Assembly (NCBI RefSeq): GCF_002240415.1
Contig: NZ_CP020028.1
Coordinates: 5,578,501 to 5,642,500, forward strand
Length of the DNA: 64,000 nucleotides
Origin: Paenibacillus kribbensis
GTDB lineage: Bacteria; Bacillota; Bacilli; Paenibacillales; Paenibacillaceae
Reading direction: 5' to 3'
This document shows positions 27,935 through 37,332 of this stretch, piece by piece. Position numbers and translations under genes: made by a program. How positions within the stretch are numbered: the first letter of the stretch is position 1; the number at the start of each line of letters is the position of its first letter. The notes under the pieces are model-generated. The model was not told where the DNA came from. It saw nothing but the letters and a program-made list of their open reading frames with translations, and did not search any database.

Positions 27935-29434
27935 CTAAACACTGTCAGGGAGCTTTTTTGCCTCTTGCCAGTAGATTTCCATTTCTTCTACGCTGCTGTC
28001 CTCAGGACGACGTCCCTGCTCACGTAATTTTTGCTCAATATACTGGAATCGTTTTACAAATTTTCGATTCGTGGCAGACAACGCCTCTTCCGGGTCTACT
28101 CCCATAAATCGGGCTGCATTCACAGCAACGAATAATACATCACCCAGCTCCAGCAACTGTGCTTCTACAGAATGTCCTTCACGGACTGCTTCCTTCAATT
28201 CAGCCACTTCTTCGTCCAGTTTGTCAAATACACCTTCAATGCCATCCCAGTTGAAGCCTACTTTAGCTGCTTTCTTCTGAAGCTTGTACGATTTCATGAG
28301 CGCAGGCAAATCACGTGGAACACCATCGAGTACAGAAGGCTGTGCAGATGCTGTCCCTTTAAGCCGTTTTTCCTCAGCTTTCATCTGCTCCCAATTTTGC
28401 AGCGCCTCTTCCGCATCATTCGCCTGGTTGTCGCCAAATACGTGCGGATGGCGGAAAATGAGCTTATCATTCAGTCCTTGAATCACGTCATACACATTGA
28501 AGGTTCCGACTTCCTCTTCCATTTGGGCATGCAGCAAAATTTGCAGCAACAAATCGCCCAGCTCCTCCTTCATATGGTCAGGGTCATCCTCATCTATCGT
28601 TTCGATGACTTCATAAGTTTCCTCGATCAGATTTTTGCGGATGGACTGATGGGTCTGTTCACGATCCCATGGACATCCTTCCGGGCTGCGTAAAATATCG
28701 ACAATCTCGTGCAGACGATCAAAGGATCGCCGCTTGAGCGCCTCATCCTCACTGCGTGGTATGTACACCAGCGACAGGTTTCCGTAGCCCTCCACCCGGT
28801 CCAGCTCGTACAGAGGCACCTTATGTACCGCTTCCTCCCCTTCCACCCCAAGGGCGTGGCCGACATACACTTCATAATCGTCAGGATAACGTTCCATCAA
28901 GCACAGCTTCACATCGGATGCAGTAAAGGTGTCATACACTTGCCCGATCAGCGTGTGTAGCTGAGGCTGAAGCCAGCTCGCATCCAGCGTTCCCGCATCC
29001 AGCAGCTGGAAACCCTCAATCGGATCAAATCCAAGTCGTACAAAAGCTTCATCCAGAAAACTTTCGCCGCCCAGGATATTCAGCTTGATGCCTTCCCCAG
29101 GACAACGTTCCTTAAGCAGCTGTACCGCTGCTTCCGCCACCATCGGGTGACCGGGAACAGCATAGACAATCTCGCTTCCATCCACCGCCTTAGCAGCCGT
29201 TGCGATCAATTGACTGGTAATTTCCTCATATACTTCTGGAAAAGATTCCTTTGTCTCATACACTGTGTCAAACGACTCAAAAGCCACTTCAAACTCATCC
29301 AGCACTTTAACCGCCGGATGCTCCCTTGTCCGCAGGTATAGCGCTGAAGCGCCCCGCATTTTGTTCAATATCCCTATCGTAAGCTGATCGGGATCTCCCG
29401 AGCCCAAGCCTACGACCGTTAATGTTACGCTCAT
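27935..29434 (-). CDS. mazG: Fused tetrapyrrole-methylase-like and MazG nucleotide pyrophosphohydrolase (YabN-like)
   Basis: 499 codons from ATG 29434, with GGAGGA about 7 nt upstream; 76 further codons upstream are open but overlap the flippase gene and are not family-like. Residues about 1-220 are a tetrapyrrole (corrin/porphyrin) methylase-type domain (VTLTVVGLGSGDPDQLTIG, VYAVPGHPMVAEAAVQLL). Residues about 240-490 contain two MazG modules (GCPWDREQTHQSIRKNLIEE, EELGDLLLQILLHAQ; then ELGDVLFVAVNAARFMG). MazG hydrolyses noncanonical NTPs. The fusion is normal for the YabN family. Confidence 0.93.
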   Translation of the reverse strand: MSVTLTVVGLGSGDPDQLTIGILNKMRGASALYLRTREHPAVKVLDEFEVAFESFDTVYETKESFPEVYEEITSQLIATAAKAVDGSEIVYAVPGHPMVAEAAVQLLKERCPGEGIKLNILGGESFLDEAFVRLGFDPIEGFQLLDAGTLDASWLQPQLHTLIGQVYDTFTASDVKLCLMERYPDDYEVYVGHALGVEGEEAVHKVPLYELDRVEGYGNLSLVYIPRSEDEALKRRSFDRLHEIVDILRSPEGCPWDREQTHQSIRKNLIEETYEVIETIDEDDPDHMKEELGDLLLQILLHAQMEEEVGTFNVYDVIQGLNDKLIFRHPHVFGDNQANDAEEALQNWEQMKAEEKRLKGTASAQPSVLDGVPRDLPALMKSYKLQKKAAKVGFNWDGIEGVFDKLDEEVAELKEAVREGHSVEAQLLELGDVLFVAVNAARFMGVDPEEALSATNRKFVKRFQYIEQKLREQGRRPEDSSVEEMEIYWQEAKKLPDSV

Positions 29435-29594
29435 ATCCCATCCTCCGTTCCGCAGAAACAAGGCATGCTCCGAAAAATACACAGCGCATCCCACTTCCGC
29501 TTCCTTTCTTTGGCATTTACTATACCACAAAGTTGTATAGACTCGTAAAATGGCTGTGCCGCTCCGCTTCACACTGTAAGCGGCACAGCCAAGG

Positions 29595-31400
29595 CTACGC
29601 CAGCACGCGCAGTCGCCGCAGCACGGCTGCCAGCGGGCGTCCGAGCTTGGGCACCGCCACAAGCTCGGCCTCCGTGATCAGCCTCAAGCGAGCGAGGCCG
29701 ATCACGAACACCACGGCGCCTGCAGCTACGCCCAGCAGGCTTTCCGCTGCTGCTGTGGCACGGCCACCAGCAGCCCATCCCAAGGCACCCAGCACAGCGC
29801 CGGTGCCCCAGGAAGCCGCCACAGCCGTACAGGCCAAGGCGGCCAGCAACGCCGCCGGCTTGAGCACGCTGGCGGACCAGCTCCCGCGCAGGCCCACGAG
29901 GCGGGCCAGCAGCGCGATGTTGATCACCGCCGCGAGCAGATAGGCGGCGGCTCCCGCGATGGCGGCTCCCGCCGTGCCGAGCTGCGGCACAAGCAGCCAG
30001 TTCAGCAAGGCCTTGGCTGCGGCGGCAGCGAGCATCGCCAGAGCTGGCGCGCGAACTGCGCCAAGCCCTTGCAGCAGCGCTGCCGAGATGATGCTGAGCG
30101 TGCCGCCTACGGCGGTCAGCGCCATCCAGCGCATGATCTCGCTGCCGGTATCATCCGCGTACAGCATCACGTTCACGGGCACGGCCAGCACGATCAGACC
30201 TGTCGCGGCAGCCAGCCCCAGCAGCCAAAACCAGCGCAAGGATTGCTCGCACTGGCGGCGCGCCAGCTCCGTGCCGCCGGTCACCCGGGCCTCTGCCAGC
30301 GATGGGATGAACAATGCCGACAGAGTCGTGGCAAACATCATGACCAGCTGTACCAGCGGCAGACCGCGGTTATAGATGCCGAAGGCGACCATCACCGCCG
30401 TATCGTCCAGGCCCTCCTGCTTTAATAAGCGGGGGACGGTGAACGTGTCTACCAGGTTAATTAACGGAACAGCCAGCGCTCCAAGACACACAGGCAAAGC
30501 ATAACGCAGCAATGCTTTTAGCAAAAAGCCGTAGCTCTCGGTCCCCTGGGCCTCTCCAGCCTGTCCCCTTACTGCCCCGGCTGCACTCTCCAGCACACCT
30601 GATACGACAGCACGACTGCCACTCGCCACATCATCCACCGTTCTTTCTCGGGCGCCAGCATGTCCTGTCGCAGTCTCCTGTATGGCCATTTGTCCGATCT
30701 TCTCCACAGGCTGCGAAGCCTGCTCAGACAGCTCCTCCTGCCTTCTGAGCTTCTTCCTGTGGTTGCGCCAGAATAGCAGCATGACGACCAGTCCCGCTGC
30801 ACCACCCGCTGCTGAACCAAACACAGCCCCAGCGGCAATCATATCCGCCCCCGCTCCCTGCGACAGCATGAGCAGCAGCAGTACGATCATCACACTTACC
30901 CGGACCGCCTGCTCCGTCACTTGGGAGACAGCGGTCGGGATCATATTTTGCAAGCCTTGAAAATATCCTCTCAGCCCTGCCATAACCGGCACGAACAAAA
31001 AGGCAAATGCCGCCGCCCTCACCGATGGAATGACGTGAGCATTATCGATCCACAGACTGATTAGCGGGGCACACGTATACATCAGCACCCCCAGAATCAA
31101 ACCGAAGATGCCCAATACCAACGAAGATAACCGAGCGACCCTTTGGCCTGCTGCCCGGTTTCCCACCGCCTCATACTCAGCTACAAATTTGGATATCGCA
31201 GCCGGAAATCCAGCAGCTGCAATGGTAATGAACAGCGTATAAAAAGGATAAACCGTATTATAAATACCAAACACACCGTCGCCGCCGATATTTTGTAGCG
31301 GAATTTTTTGCAAAGTACCGATCAGCTTGCTCGCTACCGCCGCCAGTGTCAAAATGACAGCACCCCGTAGCAGCCGCGAAGCGGCGCGATTTTCCTGCAT
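29595..31400 (-). CDS. yabM: MOP-superfamily polysaccharide/lipid flippase (SpoVB/YabM-like)
   Basis: 601 codons, about 60 more than typical relatives. Around 14 membrane helices start with LLRGAVILTLAAVASKLIGT and the family signature QKIPLQNIGGDGVFGIYNTVYPFYTLF. Such proteins flip lipid-linked precursors; SpoVB and MurJ are the closest functional models, and the substrate is unknown. A hydrophilic stretch at about 215-285 (EELSEQASQPVEKIGQ through RGQAGEAQGTES) sits between helices 6 and 7 and explains the extra length. The C-terminal half is alanine-rich, and its DNA is markedly richer in G+C than its neighbours. It lies between spoVT and mazG as in B. subtilis. Confidence 0.85.
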   Translation of the reverse strand: MQENRAASRLLRGAVILTLAAVASKLIGTLQKIPLQNIGGDGVFGIYNTVYPFYTLFITIAAAGFPAAISKFVAEYEAVGNRAAGQRVARLSSLVLGIFGLILGVLMYTCAPLISLWIDNAHVIPSVRAAAFAFLFVPVMAGLRGYFQGLQNMIPTAVSQVTEQAVRVSVMIVLLLLMLSQGAGADMIAAGAVFGSAAGGAAGLVVMLLFWRNHRKKLRRQEELSEQASQPVEKIGQMAIQETATGHAGARERTVDDVASGSRAVVSGVLESAAGAVRGQAGEAQGTESYGFLLKALLRYALPVCLGALAVPLINLVDTFTVPRLLKQEGLDDTAVMVAFGIYNRGLPLVQLVMMFATTLSALFIPSLAEARVTGGTELARRQCEQSLRWFWLLGLAAATGLIVLAVPVNVMLYADDTGSEIMRWMALTAVGGTLSIISAALLQGLGAVRAPALAMLAAAAAKALLNWLLVPQLGTAGAAIAGAAAYLLAAVINIALLARLVGLRGSWSASVLKPAALLAALACTAVAASWGTGAVLGALGWAAGGRATAAAESLLGVAAGAVVFVIGLARLRLITEAELVAVPKLGRPLAAVLRRLRVLA

Positions 31401-31472
31401 TCCCCGTCTCCACTCCTACCTGAAATATGCATCTTACACGATTCCTATTATACCGCCTCTTCTCCCGGAAAG

Positions 31473-31528
31473 AAAAAAACCCTGTACAACGGAGGACGGC
31501 TTTTGCCATCCTGTACGCCGTACAGGGG
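31473..31528 (-). terminator. Terminator after spoVT
   Basis: On the minus strand CCCTGTAC pairs with GTACAGGG, with an inner GGATGGC/GCCGTCC hairpin, then TTTTTTT. It lies just after the spoVT stop codon. Confidence 0.85.
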
Positions 31529-31541
31529 GTGAAACGGGGTG

Positions 31542-32084
31542 TTACTGTTCCATTTGCTTGCCCAGGAAGCCAGCGGCCGTTTCGGCCATTTTGATCTCCA
31601 TTTCAGACATTTTTACATTCTCGTCCTTATTCAGCAAAATAACCGAACCAATGGGATCGCCACCGGAAACAATGGGAGCCGTCACAAAGGACGAGATTGT
31701 TTCTTCGTGGTCACGAGTCAGCTCATAGGAGCCGCCGGCTGTTTCCAGCACCGTTTTGCGATTATCCATACTATTTTCGATAATGCTGCCAATCGGCTTG
31801 TCCAAAAACTCCTTTTTGGAGCCTCCAGCCACCGTAATAATGGTGTCCCGATCGGTAATCATCGTAATATGGCCTGTGCTTTCAAACAGGGACTCAGCAT
31901 ATTCTTTGGCGAAATCACCAAGCTCACCAATAGGTGAATATTTTTTCAAAATGACTTCTCCGTCACGATCCACAAAGATCTCAAGCGGATCTCCTTCACG
32001 AATTCTCAAGGTGCGGCGAATTTCCTTCGGAATAACTACACGCCCAAGGTCATCAATACGGCGAACTATACCAGTAGCTTTCAT
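31542..32084 (-). CDS. spoVT: Stage V sporulation transcription factor SpoVT
   Basis: 180 codons. The N-terminal swapped-hairpin AbrB domain (KATGIVRRIDDLGRVVIPKE, LRIREGDPLEIFVDRDGEVI) binds DNA. Residues about 56-178 are the GAF domain typical of SpoVT (ITDRDTIITVAGGSKKEFLD, SFVTAPIVSGGDPIGSVILL). It modulates sigma-G-dependent genes in the forespore. A sigma-G-like promoter precedes it. Confidence 0.97.
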   Translation of the reverse strand: MKATGIVRRIDDLGRVVIPKEIRRTLRIREGDPLEIFVDRDGEVILKKYSPIGELGDFAKEYAESLFESTGHITMITDRDTIITVAGGSKKEFLDKPIGSIIENSMDNRKTVLETAGGSYELTRDHEETISSFVTAPIVSGGDPIGSVILLNKDENVKMSEMEIKMAETAAGFLGKQMEQ

Positions 32085-32213
32085 TTCACATGTTGCCCCA
32101 CTTTCCCAAGAAGAATTTAGTCAACTACTGACGGTATCGAAAGACGCTTCCACTCCCCCGGAAGCGGTCACGAAGAACGTCACGGTCATGGTGTTTATGG
32201 TGATATCTGACCA

Positions 32214-32243
32214 TAGTATTCATCTGTTCCCAATTCCTTATGC
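32214..32243 (-). promoter_or_regulatory. Sigma-G-type promoter of spoVT
   Basis: On the minus strand GCATA (32243-32239), 18 bp, AATACTA (32220-32214); the sigma-G consensus is about GHATR and CATAMTA. It lies about 130 nt before spoVT and overlaps the 3' end of the foldase gene only marginally. This matches the known forespore expression of spoVT. Confidence 0.6.
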
Positions 32244-32251
32244 ATGTTCAG

Positions 32252-33370
32252 TTATTTACCTTCGTTTGTAGCCCCATCTTTGGCTGTTCCTGCCTTGGTA
32301 TCGCTAGTACCACCCGTTGTTCCGCTTGGCGCAGTCGTGCTGCCTGCACCCGGAGTGGTGCCGCTTTTCTCTTCCGCAGCAGGTGCCTTTGGCAAATTGA
32401 ATTTCAAATTAAGCTTTGCCAAATCGTTTTCGGTAAATTTTTGGATGCTTTCCCCGGCCAGTTTGTTTTTCAGGGCAGCCTTTTCGTTGTCCTTCAATTT
32501 ATCAAACGTAGGCTCATTGCGGGATTCCACCTTGATGATGTGATATCCATATTCCGTTTCCACCGGATCACCGATTTTGTTAATCGGCTGGGTTTCGGCT
32601 GCCTTTTTAAAAGCAGGTACCCACTGCGCTACGGACGCATTTTCATACAGACCGCCATTTGACGCAGAGCCTGGGTCCTCCGAATATTTTTTGGCAATTG
32701 TCGCAAAATCTGCTCCTCCGTCCAGCTTCGCCTTCACTTCCTTGGCCAGCTTGAGAGCATCTTCTTTTTTACGTTCTTTGTTCGTTTTTGGATCTGTGAA
32801 ATTAATCAATACATGGCGCACGCTTGCGGTCGTGAATTGATCTTTATTTTTCTCAAATTCCTGTTTCAACTGATCGTCTGTTACTTTGTTCGTCTCACTG
32901 TTAATTACGGTCATTATGCGCGTGAAGTAATCTTTCACACCTTGCTCAGTCAGCTTTTGATCACTTAAAAACTTCTTGAACTTATCTTCTCCGACCGATT
33001 TTTTATACTGCTCCAGCTGTTCGTTCCCTTGTTTGGCACCCTGCTCCTTGGATTTGTCGTCCGCTTTGGCCGCTAGAAGCTTGTACACCACTTCCTGCTT
33101 TGCAATTTGCTCCCGCACTTGATCCGAAGCTAGCGCAGCTTCATATTCCGGGTACAAAAATTTCATCATGCTGATTTCCTGGTTGAACTCATTTTCTGTA
33201 ATGGTTCCGCCTGTGTAGGTCACGACAGCCTTACTGTTGTCCTTCGGCTCGTCCTTGACCTTACTCTCATCAGCTTGCTTTGTACATGCCGCCAGCACGG
33301 ATATAGCCAGCAGCGCTGCCATGCCCAAGGAGAGTATTCTCCAAGGTTTCCTTTTATTTAGTTGAGACAT
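32252..33370 (-). CDS. PrsA-like lipoprotein foldase (parvulin domain)
   Basis: 372 codons. A lipoprotein signal (KRKPWRILSLGMAALLAISV then LAAC, Cys about 29) places it on the outer face of the membrane. The N-terminal SurA-like region (about 45-180) is followed by a parvulin domain at about 185-290 (SVRHVLINFTDPKTNKERKK, FATIAKKYSEDPGSASNGGL, VETEYGYHIIKVESR). The last 45 residues are a Gly/Thr/Ser/Lys-rich tail. It should assist folding of exported proteins. Its start overlaps the mfd 3' end by 17 nt. B. subtilis has no gene here, so it is an addition to the mfd-spoVT interval. Confidence 0.9.
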   Translation of the reverse strand: MSQLNKRKPWRILSLGMAALLAISVLAACTKQADESKVKDEPKDNSKAVVTYTGGTITENEFNQEISMMKFLYPEYEAALASDQVREQIAKQEVVYKLLAAKADDKSKEQGAKQGNEQLEQYKKSVGEDKFKKFLSDQKLTEQGVKDYFTRIMTVINSETNKVTDDQLKQEFEKNKDQFTTASVRHVLINFTDPKTNKERKKEDALKLAKEVKAKLDGGADFATIAKKYSEDPGSASNGGLYENASVAQWVPAFKKAAETQPINKIGDPVETEYGYHIIKVESRNEPTFDKLKDNEKAALKNKLAGESIQKFTENDLAKLNLKFNLPKAPAAEEKSGTTPGAGSTTAPSGTTGGTSDTKAGTAKDGATNEGK

Positions 33371-36300
33371 TTTGCAGTTCCTCCTTCAATGTGAATGCTT
33401 CTTTCAATGCACTCAAAAATTCCTCCAGCAGTTCTAGCAGTTGTGCATCATTTAGACCTTTACCCTTTATGCGTGCGCTCATAGAAGTACCCTGTTCAAA
33501 TTGTACACGTCTTTCAAAGCGATTGCCAATCTCGGCAAGCTTGGCAGTCTGCAGCGCCTGCTGGCGCCCTTCGTGAAATTTCAACACCATATTGTCATCC
33601 CGTTGGACAATGGACTCGATGCCATACATCCGTCCATATACCTTGAGACGGGCTACGGCCAGCAAATGACGCACTGCCTCCGGCAGATCGCCAAACCGAT
33701 CGACCAACTCATCCTCCAGCTCGGAAGCCTCGTCAAAGGTACTGACTGCCGCAACCTTTTTATAAATCTCAATCTTCTGAATGCTATCATAAATATAGTC
33801 TCCCGGCAGGTATGCATCGACGCTCAAATCAATCGACGTACTCCAATTCCGATTCGACAGATCCTCTTCTCCAAGCACGCTGACCTTACGTTTATTAATC
33901 TCCTCAGCCAGCATTTGCGAATAAAGATCAAAACCGACAGATGCGATGAATCCATGCTGCTCTGCACCCAGCAAGTTACCCGCTCCGCGAATGGACAAGT
34001 CGCGCATTGCAATCTTGAACCCGGAGCCCAGCTCTGTGAACTCCTTGATGGACTGTAGTCGCTTCTCGGCTACTTCCGTAAGCACTTTATCCCGCTGGTA
34101 CGTGAAATAAGCATAGGCGATCCGATTAGAACGACCTACACGACCACGGAGCTGATAAAGCTGGGACAGCCCCATTTTATCGGCATCATGCACAATGAGC
34201 GTATTCACATTCGGGATATCCACTCCGGTTTCGATAATGCTGGTGCTGACCAATACATCATATTCGCCATCCAGGAAGTCCAAAATGGTCTTCTCCAGCT
34301 CGGTTTCGGACATCTGTCCATGGCCCACACCCACCTTAGCCTCTGGCACGAGCGCGTTGATCTCAGCAGCCATTTCCTGAATGCCCTGCACACGATTGTA
34401 CAGGTAGTATACCTGCCCTCCACGTGCCATCTCACGTTCAATAGCCTCACGTACCAGCGTCTGGCTGTGCTCAACCACATAAGTCTGCACTGGAAAGCGG
34501 TTCTCGGGCGGTGTTTCAATGACCGACAGGTCACGCACACCCAGCATAGACATATGCAGCGTACGCGGAATAGGCGTAGCCGTTAACGTCAGCACGTCTA
34601 CATTCGTTTTCAGCTTTTTCAGCTTTTCCTTGTGCGTCACGCCAAAGCGTTGCTCCTCATCGACAATCAGCAGCCCCAGATCCTTAAACACCAGATCCTG
34701 TGAAAGCAGGCGGTGGGTACCAATGACAATATCAACCGTACCTTGTCGAACTCCCTTGGTCGTCTCGTTCTGCTCTTTGCGCGTGCGGAAACGGCTCAAC
34801 ACCTGAATGTTGAACGGATACCCGGAAAAACGTTCACGGAACGTCTCATAGTGCTGCTGTGCCAAAATCGTTGTCGGTACCAGCACCGCTACCTGTTTGC
34901 CCTCAATCGCAGACTTAAAGGCAGCCCGAATAGCGACCTCCGTCTTGCCGTAGCCTACATCACCGCACAGCAAACGATCCATCGGACGGCTCTGCTCCAT
35001 ATCCTTCTTAATTTCTTCAATGGCCCGAACCTGGTCACGTGTCTCTTCATACGGGAACATATCCTCAAATTCCTGCTGCTCTGGTGAATCCTTTTCAAAA
35101 GCAAACCCCGGCGCCGATTGACGCTCTGCATACAGCTTGATCAAGTCATCTGCAATGTCCTGAACCGAGCTGCGCACCTTGCTTTTAACTCGCGTCCACT
35201 CATTGCCGCCCAGCTTATAAATTTTGGGCTCTTTGTCCTCCGAGCCAACATACTTCTGAATCAGATCAATCTGTTCAATCGGCACCGACAGCTTATCGCC
35301 GCCCGCATAGAGAATGTGCATGTAATCCTTATGGATACCGCCAACCTCCAGCGTACCTATCCCCATGTATTTCCCGATCCCATGATTCTGATGAACGACA
35401 TAATCGCCCACCTTCAGCTCGCTATAGCTCTTAATCCGCTCAGCATTGTCCACATGGCGGCCCTGCTTACGCGCTTTGCGCTGCTTCTGGGAGAACATTT
35501 CCCCCTCGGTAATGACTGCCAAATGAATAGATGGCATCTCAAAGCCGCTTTGCAGATTGCCAATAGCCATCGTAGGCTCATCAATGCCGTAGTCTTGAAG
35601 CACCCGGCGCATCCGATCCAGCCGTTCCTCTCCGCTTGCCAGCATCATCACCTGTGTGCCCGCCTTGCGCCAACGATCCATTTCCGCCTTGAGCACATTC
35701 ATTTGACCGTGGAAATCCTGCATGCCCCGGCAAATGAAATTCAAAATATTTTGCGGCTGGGTATGCGGAACCTGGCGAAGGAAGATCGACAGGAACAAGG
35801 TCTGAAATCTTCGATTATACAGCAGATTGTCCGAGTTATCCGATAGCTCCAGTTGCGGTAGCGTTTTACCGTTTTGAAGCAAATGCAGGTTCCACTCAGA
35901 CTCATCCCGCTCCAGCTGCTTGGCTGTTTCCAGCATTCGCGCCGGTTCGTCGATCACCAGAATCGTATCCTCCGGCATGTAATCTGCCAAGGTTTTACGC
36001 TCCGGATACAGCAGGGAGATATATTTATAGATTTCGTCAAAATACATATGCTCCCGCAGCAGCTCAATTTCACGATGGATCTCTTCTTTCAGATGCTGCT
36101 TGGCTTGACGATCGGTCATTTTGGCCAGCTGCTCCTCCAGCAAAATCGCAGCGGCATCCGCTGCCTGATCCATACGCTCGTTGCTCGCAATCACTTCCTT
36201 ACACGGCGTTACGATCACGTTCTGCACCTTTTCTACTGAACGCTGATCCTGCGGATCAAACATACGAATAGAGTCAATTTCATCATCAAACAGCTCCACA

Positions 36301-36881
36301 CGGTAGCCCCAACGGGTTGTCATCGGATAGAAATCAATAATTCCCCCGCGTACACTCATCTCACCACGCGACTCTACACGTTCTACACGCTGGTATCCCA
36401 TTTCGACCATATGCAGCAAAAACGACTCTAGCTGAATCGTCTCGCCTTCTTTCAGCTCGATACGAGCCTCACGCCATGTTTCTGGAACCGGCAATAAACG
36501 CCGAACACCAGAAAAAGGCACAACAACAACCCCACGAAAGCCCTGGGCGCATCGTATCAATACATCAATTCGTTGGGATAATGTCTCTGGGCTGGATATC
36601 GCTGCTTCAGCAGCTACCAGCTCGTTAGCAGGATACAGTAAAACCTGATCAGGAGAAAGCGCTTCCTGCAAATCATCTGCTATTTTTTGAGCGGAAAACA
36701 TATTGTGCGTCATGACCATCAACGGTCGTCCAATATCTTCGGCAAGCGCGGCCATCAGTACCTGTCTTGAAGAGCCAGATAAACCCGATATCAGCTGTTC
36801 CTTCATGCCTGATGATATGCCTGCTGCAATGGATGCATAATCAGCATCCTTCGTAAAAGCCTGAATAAGTGCTTGTAACAA
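33354..36881 (-). CDS. mfd: Transcription-repair coupling factor Mfd
   Basis: 1175 codons from TTG 36881, with AAGGGG 8 nt upstream; GTG 36890 is the alternative but is directly adjacent to that sequence. Mfd removes RNA polymerase stalled at lesions and recruits UvrA. In order: UvrB-like N-terminal domains (about 1-340), the RNA-polymerase-interacting CarD-like domain (about 490-570, VGDYVVHQNHGIGKYMGI), RecG-like helicase lobes with Walker A CGDVGYGKTEVA, the DEEQRFG box and GRVGRS, and the C-terminal UvrA-binding TRCF domain. Confidence 0.97.
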   Translation of the reverse strand: MLQALIQAFTKDADYASIAAGISSGMKEQLISGLSGSSRQVLMAALAEDIGRPLMVMTHNMFSAQKIADDLQEALSPDQVLLYPANELVAAEAAISSPETLSQRIDVLIRCAQGFRGVVVVPFSGVRRLLPVPETWREARIELKEGETIQLESFLLHMVEMGYQRVERVESRGEMSVRGGIIDFYPMTTRWGYRVELFDDEIDSIRMFDPQDQRSVEKVQNVIVTPCKEVIASNERMDQAADAAAILLEEQLAKMTDRQAKQHLKEEIHREIELLREHMYFDEIYKYISLLYPERKTLADYMPEDTILVIDEPARMLETAKQLERDESEWNLHLLQNGKTLPQLELSDNSDNLLYNRRFQTLFLSIFLRQVPHTQPQNILNFICRGMQDFHGQMNVLKAEMDRWRKAGTQVMMLASGEERLDRMRRVLQDYGIDEPTMAIGNLQSGFEMPSIHLAVITEGEMFSQKQRKARKQGRHVDNAERIKSYSELKVGDYVVHQNHGIGKYMGIGTLEVGGIHKDYMHILYAGGDKLSVPIEQIDLIQKYVGSEDKEPKIYKLGGNEWTRVKSKVRSSVQDIADDLIKLYAERQSAPGFAFEKDSPEQQEFEDMFPYEETRDQVRAIEEIKKDMEQSRPMDRLLCGDVGYGKTEVAIRAAFKSAIEGKQVAVLVPTTILAQQHYETFRERFSGYPFNIQVLSRFRTRKEQNETTKGVRQGTVDIVIGTHRLLSQDLVFKDLGLLIVDEEQRFGVTHKEKLKKLKTNVDVLTLTATPIPRTLHMSMLGVRDLSVIETPPENRFPVQTYVVEHSQTLVREAIEREMARGGQVYYLYNRVQGIQEMAAEINALVPEAKVGVGHGQMSETELEKTILDFLDGEYDVLVSTSIIETGVDIPNVNTLIVHDADKMGLSQLYQLRGRVGRSNRIAYAYFTYQRDKVLTEVAEKRLQSIKEFTELGSGFKIAMRDLSIRGAGNLLGAEQHGFIASVGFDLYSQMLAEEINKRKVSVLGEEDLSNRNWSTSIDLSVDAYLPGDYIYDSIQKIEIYKKVAAVSTFDEASELEDELVDRFGDLPEAVRHLLAVARLKVYGRMYGIESIVQRDDNMVLKFHEGRQQALQTAKLAEIGNRFERRVQFEQGTSMSARIKGKGLNDAQLLELLEEFLSALKEAFTLKEELQNVSTK

Positions 36882-36923
36882 AAAAGGCACCCCTTTATGC
36901 TTATAAATAGTTACATGTAAACC

Positions 36924-36955
36924 GAAAAAGAAGCCTCAGCAATGCTGCCAAGGCT
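36924..36955 (-). terminator. Terminator after fin
   Basis: On the minus strand AGCCTTGGCAGC-ATT-GCTGAGGCT, followed by TCTTTTT, about 60 nt after the fin stop and just before mfd. Confidence 0.8.
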
Positions 36956-37016
36956 CCATAAGCGAAAAATATCGCTTCACCTCTCAAGCTGGTACATCTG
37001 ACCAGTTGAATACCTA

Positions 37017-37247
37017 TTATTGGAGCGGATTTGCGAGCAAACTCAGCTCCGGGTTATTTTCCAGCGCTTGACTGCAATGCTCGCAAATGACTTTGACAGT
37101 CACTTCGCCGCCCGAATTATACGCTATTATATCTCTACGCTCGGCAGGGGTCAAGGAATGGAAGCCCAACCTTTCTTCGGTTATTGCCGCGGAATCAATG
37201 CGTCCCAAGAAAGTTCGACAATGTCTGCATACATAATTAACAACCAT
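37017..37247 (-). CDS. fin: Anti-sigma-F factor Fin
   Basis: 76 codons, same length as B. subtilis Fin (YabK). Two CxxC pairs (YVCRHCRTFLG and VICEHCSQALENNPE) form a zinc-ribbon-like site. Fin binds sigma-F in the forespore and promotes the switch to sigma-G. AGGAGG lies 12 nt before ATG 37247. The position between pth and mfd is the conserved one. Confidence 0.93.
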   Translation of the reverse strand: MVVNYVCRHCRTFLGRIDSAAITEERLGFHSLTPAERRDIIAYNSGGEVTVKVICEHCSQALENNPELSLLANPLQ

Positions 37248-37284
37248 GTAATGTATATGCCTCCTGAAAGTTTTCTATACCTTT

Positions 37285-37313
37285 CAGTATGTCCAACAAT
37301 CTTCCATTTAAGC
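37285..37313 (-). promoter_or_regulatory. Candidate sigma-F/G promoter of fin
   Basis: On the minus strand GCTTA (37313-37309), 17 bp, CATACTG (37291-37285). It is close to forespore sigma consensus sequences and 38 nt before the fin start. B. subtilis fin is known to be transcribed by forespore sigma factors. Confidence 0.5.
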
Positions 37314-37332
37314 CTGTCTGCCTCTGCCTGAG

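Noticed and set aside
29435..29662. N-terminal extension of mazG by 76 codons
   Set aside because: Overlaps the flippase gene, is Cys/Trp-rich and not family-like; GGAGGA precedes ATG 29434.
29595..30350. Insertion sequence inside the flippase gene, suggested by the G+C shift
   Set aside because: The reading frame is continuous and the membrane helices continue; no terminal inverted repeats or transposase were seen.
35118..35846. Plus-strand open frame of 242 codons opposite mfd
   Set aside because: Antisense to mfd, whose domains are intact; His/Leu-rich composition is typical of a shadow frame.
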